Shown in pieces: positions 9,628 through 18,901 of a stretch of DNA of 64,000 nt; positions within the stretch are counted from its first letter, which is position 1, and each line of letters begins with the position of its first letter. The stretch is from Companilactobacillus paralimentarius DSM 13238 = JCM 10415 (GTDB lineage Bacteria > Bacillota > Bacilli > Lactobacillales > Lactobacillaceae), in contig NZ_AZES01000029.1 in the NCBI RefSeq assembly GCF_001434985.1, positions 1 through 64,000 of the forward strand, read 5' to 3'. A model generated the notes under the pieces. The model made no database searches. It worked only from the letters and a program-made list of their open reading frames with translations, and was not told where the DNA came from. Position numbers and translations under genes: made by a program.

Positions 9628-9641
9628 TTATAGCGCTTACA
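9628..9641 (-). promoter_or_regulatory. cre-like site before the importer operon
   Basis: TGTAAGCGCTATAA on the minus strand matches the CcpA consensus TGWAANCGNTNWCA at 13 of 14 positions. It lies 50 bp upstream of the lplB-type start codon, inside the only promoter region of the operon (9579-9700). Probable carbon catabolite repression, inferred from sequence only. Confidence 0.65.
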
Positions 9642-9700
9642 TTATTGCTCAAATAAGTTACAAACTAGAGGTTTTATATACAAATTCTAGTTTTTATACA

Positions 9701-9740
9701 AAAAGGTCCTTCAAATGATATAACATTTGAAGGACCTTTT
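9701..9740 (-). terminator. Intrinsic terminator after the GH84 gene
   Basis: A perfect 17-bp stem AAAAGGTCCTTCAAATG / CATTTGAAGGACCTTTT with a 6-nt loop. It separates the GH84 unit from the importer operon promoter. Confidence 0.9.
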
Positions 9741-9776
9741 AATTAATCATGATAAACTTCTGTATTTATCTTAAAA

Positions 9777-11549
9777 TCATTTTACAACTGTCAACATTTC
9801 TTTCAAAAATGGTGCAATACTTTGTGATCCAAATTCAGCTTGCTTAATCTCCTGTAAGTAAGCAAAAGTATGAGTCCGCGATTCTTGATAAGTCTCCTTG
9901 GCACTGCTTAAGAATTCTTCTTTCCCCGTATTTAAATAATCACAGATGAATTCTAGTGATTGCATTTGATCAATAGCATTGTCCAACCAAGGTAACATTT
10001 CATCACGCAAATTCTTTTGACCATTAACTTTAAAGTACAATGCATCTTGTTTAATCTTAGTAAACTCATGTTTTAAATTATTAATTTCTTTGGGAGATGT
10101 TGTTTTTTCATCCATCTCTTCAATAAATTGACGCAATTTTGTATCTAAATTAGGCGACTCCAAATTAAGCTCAGGCATAGCCCCATTGAATTGCATATGT
10201 TGTGCTAAATTTTCCAAAGCTTTGGAGCCCTTAGATGATTTAAAGGTCTGATTTTCAACATAATTAAAGGCATTATGCTCAATTTGACTCTCGGTTTTAC
10301 TATCAGTCCAAATATTCCAAGAATAAGCCGCATTGATAAAGATTGCTGGCTTAGAGGCCTCTGATTGCATCATTGGATTTAACATAATACCATAGATTTT
10401 TTTACTATCTGCTTGAGTCTGTAAGTAATGCTTAGCTCCACCCATTATCAAATTATTTCTAGAACCATCATTTACTGGCCAATTGATCCACAGTTGTACC
10501 GGACGATATTCTGCACCCTTGACCGTCAAATTATCTTTCAAAACATTCAAAAATTCATCCGAAACGACCCCAAAAGTTTTACCGCCTGTGACTACCATAT
10601 GAATATTCTTAGGTAAACCGGCATTCAAATCACGTAAATCATAATGTCCGTTATCCTTAGCTCCATCTGAGTAATAGTAATACGGTACAAAAATCATATC
10701 AGTTACTAAATCAGGGTAATTTTTTTTACGTTTCTTTAGAAAATTTGACATATCCTTCATCAATTTAATATAGTCATCATCCCCGTGCTTAGGCCAAGGA
10801 GCATCATCTGCTAAAATACCAAACTCTCTGACACCAACTAACATTAATTGATCAAATTTTTTCTCAATAATTCTTAAATCACTAATATAATTCCGATCAA
10901 ATCGGATTGGATCATGCATAAATGGATGAATTGTCCAAACAAATTTGGTTTTAGTCTCATTACCGACTTGAGCCAATTTTTTAATTTCATTTAACCGCTT
11001 TTGGGGATAAAGTTCGCGCCATTTTTCATTATGATAAGGATCATCCTTTGGTGCAAAAACATACTGTGTTAACTTCAAATTACTGCCAAATCGCATTAAA
11101 TTGATTCGATCAGCATCTGACCAAGGATTACCGTAATATCCTTCAATAAAACCACGATTTTTTACGTCTGCATAATCTCGAATTGCCAATTGTTGTACCT
11201 TGAGTCCTTGAGATTGTTTTAGAATCTGTCTCAAAGTGGCCAATCCATAGAAAACACCATCGGTATTGTCACCAAATAATTGAACTTTAGATTCAGTGAT
11301 CATCAATCTATAACCATCATAGTGATGAGATGGATGTTTAGAAATTCGGATAATTATATTGATCATCTCAGCACTAATTTGAGTATTTAATTCAAATCCT
11401 ATTTGAAATTCTTTAAGTATTCCCAGTACCCTATCTTTAGTATATCGATCCAAATTTTGATCCATTATTAGATTAACTTTAGGCAATAGTGAAACAGTAC
11501 CTTCGTCGTAGACTATATCCTGTGGAATTGGAAACAATTTATACTTCAT
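9777..11549 (-). CDS. GH84 beta-N-acetylglucosaminidase
   Basis: 590 residues, no signal peptide, so cytoplasmic. An N-terminal GH20b-like domain (about 1-125) is followed by the GH84 catalytic barrel, with the signature RGFIEGYYGNPWS (132-144) and the paired catalytic aspartates Asp248/Asp249 (LADDAPWP). GH84 enzymes use substrate-assisted catalysis through the acetamido group to release GlcNAc. Known GH84 members act on O-GlcNAc, hyaluronan fragments or N-glycan GlcNAc. In this locus, removal of core or antenna GlcNAc is the natural guess. SD GAGGGAG lies 7 nt before the ATG and only a terminator hairpin separates it from the PucR-type regulator gene. Confidence 0.94.
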   Translation of the reverse strand: MKYKLFPIPQDIVYDEGTVSLLPKVNLIMDQNLDRYTKDRVLGILKEFQIGFELNTQISAEMINIIIRISKHPSHHYDGYRLMITESKVQLFGDNTDGVFYGLATLRQILKQSQGLKVQQLAIRDYADVKNRGFIEGYYGNPWSDADRINLMRFGSNLKLTQYVFAPKDDPYHNEKWRELYPQKRLNEIKKLAQVGNETKTKFVWTIHPFMHDPIRFDRNYISDLRIIEKKFDQLMLVGVREFGILADDAPWPKHGDDDYIKLMKDMSNFLKKRKKNYPDLVTDMIFVPYYYYSDGAKDNGHYDLRDLNAGLPKNIHMVVTGGKTFGVVSDEFLNVLKDNLTVKGAEYRPVQLWINWPVNDGSRNNLIMGGAKHYLQTQADSKKIYGIMLNPMMQSEASKPAIFINAAYSWNIWTDSKTESQIEHNAFNYVENQTFKSSKGSKALENLAQHMQFNGAMPELNLESPNLDTKLRQFIEEMDEKTTSPKEINNLKHEFTKIKQDALYFKVNGQKNLRDEMLPWLDNAIDQMQSLEFICDYLNTGKEEFLSSAKETYQESRTHTFAYLQEIKQAEFGSQSIAPFLKEMLTVVK

Positions 11550-11563
11550 ATTATTTCTCCCTC

Positions 11564-11604
11564 AAAAAAAGGTTGACCAAAACATTATGTTTTGCCCAAC
11601 CTTT
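11564..11604 (-). terminator. Terminator/attenuator between PucR-type gene and GH84
   Basis: The stem AAAGGTTG with GGCAAAACAT pairs ATGTTTTGGTC with CAACCTTT, followed on the minus strand by seven T. Its last base is 15 nt from the GH84 start codon, leaving no room for a promoter in between. Confidence 0.88.
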
Positions 11605-11610
11605 GCTTTT

Positions 11611-12468
11611 TTACTTCAGTAACAAAAAGCATAAAACTAAATCATCACGGTCTTTTAAATCAAAACCGGTCTGTTCATGAAATTTTTCCATTCGATATAA
11701 TAATGTATTTCGATGTAAAAAGAGCATCTTTGAAGTCTTAGCTAAATTAGAATCACACTTGTATAAAGTATTGATCATCTGCGTAGTTTTGGAGTCAATA
11801 TCAATTTTGTTTTTCAATGATTTAAACATATCCGTATTTTTCAAATTTTGTTCAATCAGAAAATCCAAAATAACGGTAGATAAATTATTAACTCTTTCTT
11901 TCATTTCTAGCGATTTATGAAATAACTGTCGTTCCATGTCAAAAATATTAGGGAGTTTATCATTGACTGGCCAAAATTGACCAACATAAACGTGACTTTT
12001 AGTATAGAAATCAGAATCCACTAACTCTATCATTCTTTGGACTTCGAGCTTGTCCATATTTGTATTAGTCTCTTTTTCAATCAATATACCAGTATATTTG
12101 TTGATCCAAAAACTATCTACAACGTCATCAAACGTATCTTCAAATACGCTCAACCATTCATTGGCTCGATCATCGGATTCCAACTTCTGTACTTCAAATT
12201 GGAGTACTCGAACATTGATTTTTTCGGCAGGAATTTTATCAGTTTCGTGAACTAAGAAGTTCCACCATTGGTTATTAATGGATTTATTATTATTATCTTG
12301 ACTGACTAGTGATAGGAGGAACTTCTCTCTATTACTTAAATGATCTTTTTTAATTGTTACCCACTGTCCAGATATCAAAAAATTGTAATTATGGGGATCA
12401 GAACTAGGTTCTATAACCACTTTGGCATCTGGATACAATTCCAATAATTTAGCAATACTTCCTAGCAT
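11611..12468 (-). CDS. PucR/CdaR-type transcriptional regulator
   Basis: 285 residues. The C-terminal 60 residues form a PucR-type HTH_30 (NTLYKCDSNLAKTSKMLFLHRNTL), the hallmark of PucR and sugar-diacid regulators. The N-terminal 200 residues have no domain I can name; they resemble the sensory region of short lactobacillar members of this family. It lies 18 nt after the MsmK-like ATPase gene and is co-transcribed with it. A role in controlling this glycan island, or the promiscuous ATPase, is likely but unproven. Confidence 0.82.
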   Translation of the reverse strand: MLGSIAKLLELYPDAKVVIEPSSDPHNYNFLISGQWVTIKKDHLSNREKFLLSLVSQDNNNKSINNQWWNFLVHETDKIPAEKINVRVLQFEVQKLESDDRANEWLSVFEDTFDDVVDSFWINKYTGILIEKETNTNMDKLEVQRMIELVDSDFYTKSHVYVGQFWPVNDKLPNIFDMERQLFHKSLEMKERVNNLSTVILDFLIEQNLKNTDMFKSLKNKIDIDSKTTQMINTLYKCDSNLAKTSKMLFLHRNTLLYRMEKFHEQTGFDLKDRDDLVLCFLLLK

Positions 12469-12486
12469 ACATTTTAACCACCTATT

Positions 12487-13596
12487 TTAACGGATTGCGT
12501 CTGTGGTCTTTTCATCAAAGAAATGTGCTTTGTTCAAATCGAATGTCAAACGAACTTTATCACCTGGTTTGTGATAATCACGGGCATCAACAATAGCAAC
12601 AAATTCTGTACCATCAACTCTTGAGTAAAGCATTGATGTAGCACCGAGCAATTCAGAAACCACAACTTCACTTTCAACTGTAGCTTCTGGGAATGTCTCT
12701 TCCATGGCACCTTCAGCATGAATATCCTCTGGACGAATACCTAAAGTAACATCCTTATCATCATATCCAGCTTCATCAAGAACCTTTGAACGACCTTCTG
12801 GAAGCTTCAATGTCAAGCCTTCGCTATCTGTAACAATACCATCTTTGTAATGAACATCAAAGAAGTTCATTGAAGGTGAACCAATAAATCCGGCAACAAA
12901 CTTGTTCTTAGGTGATTCATAAACTTCTTTAGGAGTACCAATTTGTTGAACTTCACCCATTGACATGACAACAATTCTATCAGCCATTGTCATAGCTTCG
13001 GTTTGATCATGAGTAACATAAATTGTTGTTGTATGTAATTCTTGATGCAATCTAGCAATTTCAGCACGCATGCTGACACGAAGTTTAGCATCCAAGTTTG
13101 ATAGAGGTTCATCCATTAAGAAGATAGGGGCATCACGAACGATAGCTCTTCCCAAAGCAACACGTTGTCTTTGACCACCAGACAAAGCAGCAGGTTTTCT
13201 ATCTAGATATTCTGTTAGTCCTAGAACCTTAGCAGCGTAGTCAACCTTCTCTTTAATTTTATCTTTGTCATACTTACGTAGTTTCAAACCAAAAGCCATG
13301 TTATCAAATACGGTCATATGTGGATACAAAGCATAGTTTTGGAAAACCATCGCAATATTACGATCCTTAGGAGCTGTATCATTTTCATATTTACCATCAA
13401 TGATTAATTCACCTTTAGTAATATCTTCCAGTCCAGCAATCATACGCAAAGTTGTTGACTTACCACAACCTGAAGGTCCAACAAAAACGATGAATTCCTT
13501 ATCTTTAATGTGTAAGTCAAAGTCTGAAACAGCGTAATTATTTTCTTCAGCGTTGGCATATCTTTTATAAATGTGATTTAAATCAATCTCTACCAT
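12487..13596 (-). CDS. msmK: MsmK/UgpC-type sugar ABC transporter ATPase
   Basis: 369 residues. Walker A GPSGCGKST (about 38-46), Q-loop, signature LSGGQRQR, Walker B IFLMDEP and H-loop VTHDQ are all intact, followed by a C-terminal TOBE/OB regulatory domain (about 240-369) typical of MalK, MsmK and UgpC. Such ATPases energise several carbohydrate importers in trans. It is the only sugar-type ATPase in the island and should pair with the LplB/LplC-type permeases. SD GAGG lies 9 nt before the ATG. A cre-like element in the 124-bp gap upstream suggests its own promoter. Confidence 0.95.
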   Translation of the reverse strand: MVEIDLNHIYKRYANAEENNYAVSDFDLHIKDKEFIVFVGPSGCGKSTTLRMIAGLEDITKGELIIDGKYENDTAPKDRNIAMVFQNYALYPHMTVFDNMAFGLKLRKYDKDKIKEKVDYAAKVLGLTEYLDRKPAALSGGQRQRVALGRAIVRDAPIFLMDEPLSNLDAKLRVSMRAEIARLHQELHTTTIYVTHDQTEAMTMADRIVVMSMGEVQQIGTPKEVYESPKNKFVAGFIGSPSMNFFDVHYKDGIVTDSEGLTLKLPEGRSKVLDEAGYDDKDVTLGIRPEDIHAEGAMEETFPEATVESEVVVSELLGATSMLYSRVDGTEFVAIVDARDYHKPGDKVRLTFDLNKAHFFDEKTTDAIR

Positions 13597-13657
13597 AATT
13601 AAAACCTCTCAACCATTAGTTATTAGTTTATCTCTAATTGATATGTCTATTGTATTT

Positions 13658-13671
13658 TAAAAGCGCTTTCA
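13658..13671 (-). promoter_or_regulatory. cre-like site before msmK
   Basis: TGAAAGCGCTTTTA on the minus strand agrees with the CcpA consensus at 13 of 14 positions. It lies 62 bp upstream of the ATPase start codon and downstream of the GH38 gene. Supports catabolite control of an msmK promoter. Confidence 0.65.
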
Positions 13672-13720
13672 TTAATATTACAAATCAACTAAAATCAATC
13701 AGTATTTTTGTACACTTTTA

Positions 13721-16417
13721 CTAAAAACTAAATTTATATGTTCTGATTTCTGCCGGATTCAAGATATTAAGCTTAGCTACTGGGTAATCCTCTTCCAAAA
13801 AGTTAACGGTTTTAGCTTGTTTTAGAATACTACTGTCAATTTTCGTTTCATTATTGGTTAAATTATATCCTCTTAAAATATTGCCATCACTCGTTTCGGC
13901 TTGTTTCAAACTAGTTACGGCAAAACTATCAGCTTTAAGAGTTAAAAAAGTAGTATCGCATTTCTTAATTCCATTATGAATATCGGTTTGGACACTTTGT
14001 ACAGAAACTTGATTCGTCTTAGCTTGTTGGTAAGTATGAGTTCGGCTAGCAATTGTATTGTCATGGAAAGCCAAACTATATTCAAATGAGAATTGCCCTA
14101 AACATTGAGCATCAGGCGTACCAAAGTAACCCCAATCCCCCATTTCACCCACACAGCGAAGTAAAGTTACGGCAATCGTATTATCTTCAGGCAAAATTTC
14201 ATACTCATTTAAGCCAAAATTACCAACTGTCATTCCACCATTATCATCGCAAACATTAACAAAGGTCTGTTGATGCTGGGGATTAGTAGGATTCTTCCAA
14301 GTATCACTGACATGATTAGGACGTTTAACTGTTTCAAAAATAGAATCAGCTAAATTATAGTTACTCTTCAAGTTGGTCTTAAACAAAACTCTGACACGAT
14401 GGTCTTTCATTTGATTATTAAAGCTTGTCTTAAATTTCAATTGATCGGCATTCTTAGACAACGTAATCACAGTTGTGAGCGTCAATGGTACCAGTTTTTC
14501 AGAACGATTGGCTTTACGGTTCGTTATATCAATTACAGCCTGACGTTCGTATTCAAGACGTTCATCAGCTGATTCTGGAACCATCATTGTCTGTTGCAAC
14601 TGTACTTTAGCACCCAAAAAGTTGTTTTGTAGAACTTTAACCTCTGCAGTACTATCAGTTGAAAAAATTGTCTTTTTATCCGCTGATTGACGATAAATGT
14701 ATTCATTACCAATATCGCCGGTATCTTCAAAAACTAATTGATTATCAAATTCACGACCCGTCTTCTTATCAAGAATATTCAAACTTCCGTTACTGTTAAT
14801 AGAAGCTTTAAGCCAATTATTCTCTAATATTTGTGAATCTTCGTCATAAATTTTGGTTGAATCAACCTTCTCTGACTCTTCGGAACTGGCAAGTGCCAAA
14901 GTCTTCCATGAGAAAGCTGACATAGCAGTTAAATCTAATTGGATGGTGACATACAAAGCCATGTATGGAATTCTGAATTTGTTCTTAGGTAAATCGTAAC
15001 CAAAGCGAACATCTGAACTGACCATCTCAAATGGAATCTTGTTACCTTTAATATCAATAACTTTAAACTTAGGAAGTTCTCTTTGAGCTTTCTTCATTGC
15101 TTCATATTGTACGTCAGGTTTGCCATCAGCAAATAAAGCACGTTGCCACTCAATTTCAACCGTCTTCATCTCTGTTTTTTCGTAACCATTAGTATTCACT
15201 AAAATAAATGGTTTACTACCTTCTGGAAAGGCCGATGTATTGATTTGATTAGCTAAAGTCTCAATAGCATCTTTAGCTACAAATTCACCAACTTCTCTAG
15301 ATTTGGCAAAACGAGTCATCATTTCCCGATGTACATCGTCAACTGAACAACCACAAATACTGTCATGAGGGTTATTCTGTAACAACATCTTCCAAGCATA
15401 TCTCAATTGATCATGTGGATAATCCTTTGTACCATTGTAGGCCATAGTTGCCAACGGTTCGGCAATATTCTCTAGCTCCCTTTCAACTTTAGTATTGTCT
15501 TGTTTTAGATAAACACGTGAAGAAGCGGTATTAGCCAAAGTATACCAACCATCTGTTTCCTGACTAGTCAATTCGCCGTCAACTTTGCCAAGATCCTTAG
15601 GAATACTTTTAGAAACAGCTTTAAGATAATCATCAAAGTTAGAATGAATAAATTCATAATCAGGATAGAGTTCTTGTGCAACTTTCAAAGCTTCAATTAC
15701 ATTCTTTTGAACCGGCTGGTGATCAACCCCATTCATCATCAAAAGATTGTCAGTTGAAGCATATTTTTCAGCATCAGCTAATTTTTGATCCCAGAATTTT
15801 TTAGCTTCTATTTTATCAACGGGAATTTCATTACCATTACTGTACCAATTGGCGAATAGCACGCTTAATACTTTAGAATTATCAGGACCTTGCCACCACA
15901 TTTCTGAATATTGAGAACTATATTTTTCATTATCAAAGACTTGATTATTTAAACCAGTTGGCTTGACCCCACGACCAAAGGCAGCGTATTTCAAATCAGC
16001 TAACTTCAACATTTGTGGAGTTTGTCCCATATTACCAAAAGTATCCGGGAAATATCCTAAATTAACCTGATTCCCCCACTTCTTTGACTCTTGATGACCT
16101 ATCAACATATCACGTGTATTAGCCTCTGGACTAATTAAAAAATCATCCTGCAAGATATAGAAGGGACCAACACGTAATTTACCTTCGGCCACACGCCTTT
16201 CTACTTCGGCACGTCTCTCTGGTCTGACCTTCAAATAATCATCAAGAATAATTGTTTGTCCATCTAAATGAAAACTGTTGAATTCCGGTTCCTTATTAAA
16301 AAGATCTAACAGGTCATCCATTAATTTTATTAAACGCATATGGTGTTGTTCATAAGCCATATACCATTCACGATCCCAATGACTATGTGATATTACAAAA
16401 ACTTTTTTCCTACTCAT
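13721..16417 (-). CDS. GH38 alpha-mannosidase
   Basis: 898 residues, the usual length of bacterial GH38. Zinc ligands in HSHWDREW (11-18), nucleophile Asp125 in YFPDTFGNMGQ, the metal-site motif NPHDSICGCS and a C-terminal beta-sandwich region are visible. No signal peptide, so it works on imported glycans. GH38 members remove alpha-1,2, alpha-1,3 or alpha-1,6 mannose. The pneumococcal relative prefers alpha-1,3 linkages (family knowledge). It is 14 nt downstream of the GH125 gene and probably translationally close to it; SD AGGAAA. Together with GH125 and GH92 it would strip the mannose antennae. Confidence 0.95.
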   Translation of the reverse strand: MSRKKVFVISHSHWDREWYMAYEQHHMRLIKLMDDLLDLFNKEPEFNSFHLDGQTIILDDYLKVRPERRAEVERRVAEGKLRVGPFYILQDDFLISPEANTRDMLIGHQESKKWGNQVNLGYFPDTFGNMGQTPQMLKLADLKYAAFGRGVKPTGLNNQVFDNEKYSSQYSEMWWQGPDNSKVLSVLFANWYSNGNEIPVDKIEAKKFWDQKLADAEKYASTDNLLMMNGVDHQPVQKNVIEALKVAQELYPDYEFIHSNFDDYLKAVSKSIPKDLGKVDGELTSQETDGWYTLANTASSRVYLKQDNTKVERELENIAEPLATMAYNGTKDYPHDQLRYAWKMLLQNNPHDSICGCSVDDVHREMMTRFAKSREVGEFVAKDAIETLANQINTSAFPEGSKPFILVNTNGYEKTEMKTVEIEWQRALFADGKPDVQYEAMKKAQRELPKFKVIDIKGNKIPFEMVSSDVRFGYDLPKNKFRIPYMALYVTIQLDLTAMSAFSWKTLALASSEESEKVDSTKIYDEDSQILENNWLKASINSNGSLNILDKKTGREFDNQLVFEDTGDIGNEYIYRQSADKKTIFSTDSTAEVKVLQNNFLGAKVQLQQTMMVPESADERLEYERQAVIDITNRKANRSEKLVPLTLTTVITLSKNADQLKFKTSFNNQMKDHRVRVLFKTNLKSNYNLADSIFETVKRPNHVSDTWKNPTNPQHQQTFVNVCDDNGGMTVGNFGLNEYEILPEDNTIAVTLLRCVGEMGDWGYFGTPDAQCLGQFSFEYSLAFHDNTIASRTHTYQQAKTNQVSVQSVQTDIHNGIKKCDTTFLTLKADSFAVTSLKQAETSDGNILRGYNLTNNETKIDSSILKQAKTVNFLEEDYPVAKLNILNPAEIRTYKFSF

Positions 16418-16431
16418 AATAATTTTCCTAT

Positions 16432-17724
16432 CTATTCTTTAATTTTATAATCAAAATAATCTAAGAATAATTCACAATACATCATGTTTGCCCAAGAGAA
16501 CCATTCACGTGTAAATTTACTTGGATCATCAACATTAAATCCTTCATGCATCATATTAGTACCGGCTGTTGTGGCAACCATATTATCTAATAAGGTTGCT
16601 TTTTTATTCTTATTTGGTTGTGTTAAACCTTGAATTGCTAAGGCAATATGCCAAATATAATGTGCCGGTGTATGTGGACTACCTAAACCTCTGCCATATT
16701 TACCTTTAAAGTAATAAGGATTTTCTGGACTTAAAACTGTCTTACGAGTATTCAAGTAAGTTGGATCATCCATAGCTGTGTAATGTAAATATGGTGTACT
16801 CAATAGATTAGGTACATTTCCATCATCCATGATCAAGTAGTGACCCAAACCATCAGTTTCATAGGCATAAATGCGCTCACCAGTTTTATTAGTTGTTGTC
16901 CCGTATTTTTCAATTCCTGCCTTAACTTCAGACTGAATCTTTTCAGCCTTAGCAACAATCTCTGGATCATTCAAAATACCATTGAATAATTCTTGAATGT
17001 AATCAAGAATCAAAACCGCAAACATATTAGCTGGAACCAAATAACCATAAACACAGGCATCATCACTAGGTCTAAAGCCAGACCAAATCATCCCCGTTTC
17101 CGCCACCGGTGAACCCAAGCCATTATTAGTTAATGTATCTTCGGGTCTATCTTCATCTCTTTGGAAACAATATTTAGAAGCTGTCGTGTGATGTTGTTCA
17201 GTTTCAAAGACTTGCAATAACTTTTTGATGGCACTGACAAAATCATCATCGAATTGGTCAATACGACCCGTATTCTTATACAACAAGTAGGCCAATTGAA
17301 CTGGGAAACAAAGTGAATCGATCTCAAATTTTCTTTCCCATATCCAAGGTGTCATTTCTGTATGATCCTTATGATGTCCCGCATTATTGGGTTCACTATT
17401 AAAAGCATTAGCATACGGATCATGGTTCATATTGAAGAATTGACGTTTAACGACTCCACGGATAAAATCTGATACTTCAGGAATCTTTTGCGCCATAACT
17501 AGATATGGTCGAACTTGACAAGTCGAATCCCTCTGCCACATTGCTGGAATATCTCCTGTCAAAATAAAAATGTCATCGTCAGCAATTCTTTTAACTGTTG
17601 TCTCTAAAGTATTGGCATAAGTTACATTAAATACCTTGGCCCAATCAGCGTGATCAATGCTGGCTTTTTTAGTAACTTCATCCATAAACTGTTTTATTTC
17701 AGGTGAAATTGTTTGTTTAGTCAA
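16432..17724 (-). CDS. GH125 exo-alpha-1,6-mannosidase
   Basis: About 430 residues with the GH125 signature TGDIPAMWQRDST and the conserved HTPAHYIWH region; metal-independent inverting alpha-1,6-mannosidase by family. I place the start at TTG 17724, because it has SD TGGAGGA 8 nt upstream and its N-terminus matches the known pneumococcal GH125 length. The ATG at 17766 (444 residues) has no SD and lies against the upstream palindrome, but cannot be excluded. First gene of the leftward mannosidase unit, divergent from the GntR-LacI hybrid regulator. Cytoplasmic, no signal peptide. Confidence 0.94.
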   Translation of the reverse strand: MTKQTISPEIKQFMDEVTKKASIDHADWAKVFNVTYANTLETTVKRIADDDIFILTGDIPAMWQRDSTCQVRPYLVMAQKIPEVSDFIRGVVKRQFFNMNHDPYANAFNSEPNNAGHHKDHTEMTPWIWERKFEIDSLCFPVQLAYLLYKNTGRIDQFDDDFVSAIKKLLQVFETEQHHTTASKYCFQRDEDRPEDTLTNNGLGSPVAETGMIWSGFRPSDDACVYGYLVPANMFAVLILDYIQELFNGILNDPEIVAKAEKIQSEVKAGIEKYGTTTNKTGERIYAYETDGLGHYLIMDDGNVPNLLSTPYLHYTAMDDPTYLNTRKTVLSPENPYYFKGKYGRGLGSPHTPAHYIWHIALAIQGLTQPNKNKKATLLDNMVATTAGTNMMHEGFNVDDPSKFTREWFSWANMMYCELFLDYFDYKIKE

Positions 17725-17768
17725 AATCAAGTCCTCCAATTGATATATCATTTGCTCCATCAGCATAA

Positions 17769-17782
17769 TGCAAACGTTTACA
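17769..17782. promoter_or_regulatory. cre/LacI-type operator palindrome
   Basis: TGCAAACGTTTACA is a near-perfect palindrome in the 80-bp divergent region between GH125 and the regulator at 17847. It fits cre at 13 of 14 positions and also resembles operators of sugar regulators. It could therefore bind CcpA or the adjacent regulator and control both directions. Confidence 0.65.
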
Positions 17783-17846
17783 AAAAACTAGTGTCTTTTT
17801 TTAAAAATGTGCTATATTATTAGTCATAGAAAGGAATATTAATATT

Positions 17847-18899
17847 ATGGAACCAAAATACAAATTGATATACCAAACATTAAAAAATGATATTCTAACA
17901 GAAAAAATTGCTATTGGTGACAAGTTACCCAGTGAGAACCAATTAGCTCAAGACTACAAAGTTAGTCGCATTACCTCTAAACGTGCATTAACTGAACTGG
18001 AAAACGATGGCCTAGTAACTAGAAAAGCCGGTATCGGTACAATTGTTAAAAAGAATAATATCGAAAAAAACGCTAAGTCAGAAATCATTTTCGTAATTCC
18101 TTTTGCCAACAATAATGAATTTGGCGATTACACTAGTGGACTATTACAAAAATTAGACGATACAAGTGATTTTCAATTGACGACTATTAACAATAAAATT
18201 TTTCGTAATTTACCTATGTCACGTATTAAAGCAGCTAAAGGTATTATCTATTACGTTGAATCTCTTCATCTTGAATTACCAGTAATCACCAAACTTTATC
18301 TGAACGACATTCCTATTGTTCTATTAGATAAATCCTTTGAAGATCTCCCAATCTCTTCTGTTACCTCTGACAATTTCTCAGGTGGTTATTTGGCTACAAA
18401 TGAACTTATTAAAAATGGCCATCACAACATTACCTTTTTGACTAATGAGGCTAATTTGAATGAGGCTTCCGTTCGCTCACGCTACTTTGGGTACCTATCA
18501 GCTTTAAAGAAACATCAAATCACACCAGAAATTCTTCACGCTGATTTAGATCAAAATGAGGCCATTGAATATTTAGTACATAATGTTGAAGATAAAAAAA
18601 TCACTGGCATTGTAGCCGAAAACGATGTTGTTGCAATTAGAGCCATGAATGAACTACGAAATCACAATATTCAAATTCCACAACAATTGTCTCTAGTTGG
18701 TTTCGACAATATTCAGGCTTCCAAATTAAGTTATCCAGCTCTTTCGACTATTGACCAAAACTTCGTTGCTTTAGGTGAAAACGCTGCTAGTTTACTGTTA
18801 AATTTGATCAATGATCCTGATAAATCAATCATTCAACGGACCACCATTCCTGTAAAAATAATTGAGAGACAATCTATTAATACCTTAGGAGATAAATAA
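17847..18899 (+). CDS. GntR-LacI hybrid transcriptional regulator (AraR-like)
   Basis: 350 residues. An N-terminal GntR winged helix (about 1-70: LPSENQLAQDYKVSRITSKRAL) is joined to a LacI-type periplasmic-binding effector domain (about 75-345; FDNIQASKLSYPALSTIDQ is typical). This is the architecture of AraR and related sugar repressors. It is divergent from GH125-GH38 and 2 nt upstream of the GH92 gene, so it most likely represses mannosidase expression until a mannose-containing sugar binds. SD AAAGGA precedes the ATG. Effector inferred from the neighbours. Confidence 0.9.
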   Translation: MEPKYKLIYQTLKNDILTEKIAIGDKLPSENQLAQDYKVSRITSKRALTELENDGLVTRKAGIGTIVKKNNIEKNAKSEIIFVIPFANNNEFGDYTSGLLQKLDDTSDFQLTTINNKIFRNLPMSRIKAAKGIIYYVESLHLELPVITKLYLNDIPIVLLDKSFEDLPISSVTSDNFSGGYLATNELIKNGHHNITFLTNEANLNEASVRSRYFGYLSALKKHQITPEILHADLDQNEAIEYLVHNVEDKKITGIVAENDVVAIRAMNELRNHNIQIPQQLSLVGFDNIQASKLSYPALSTIDQNFVALGENAASLLLNLINDPDKSIIQRTTIPVKIIERQSINTLGDK

Positions 18900-18901
18900 A
18901 T

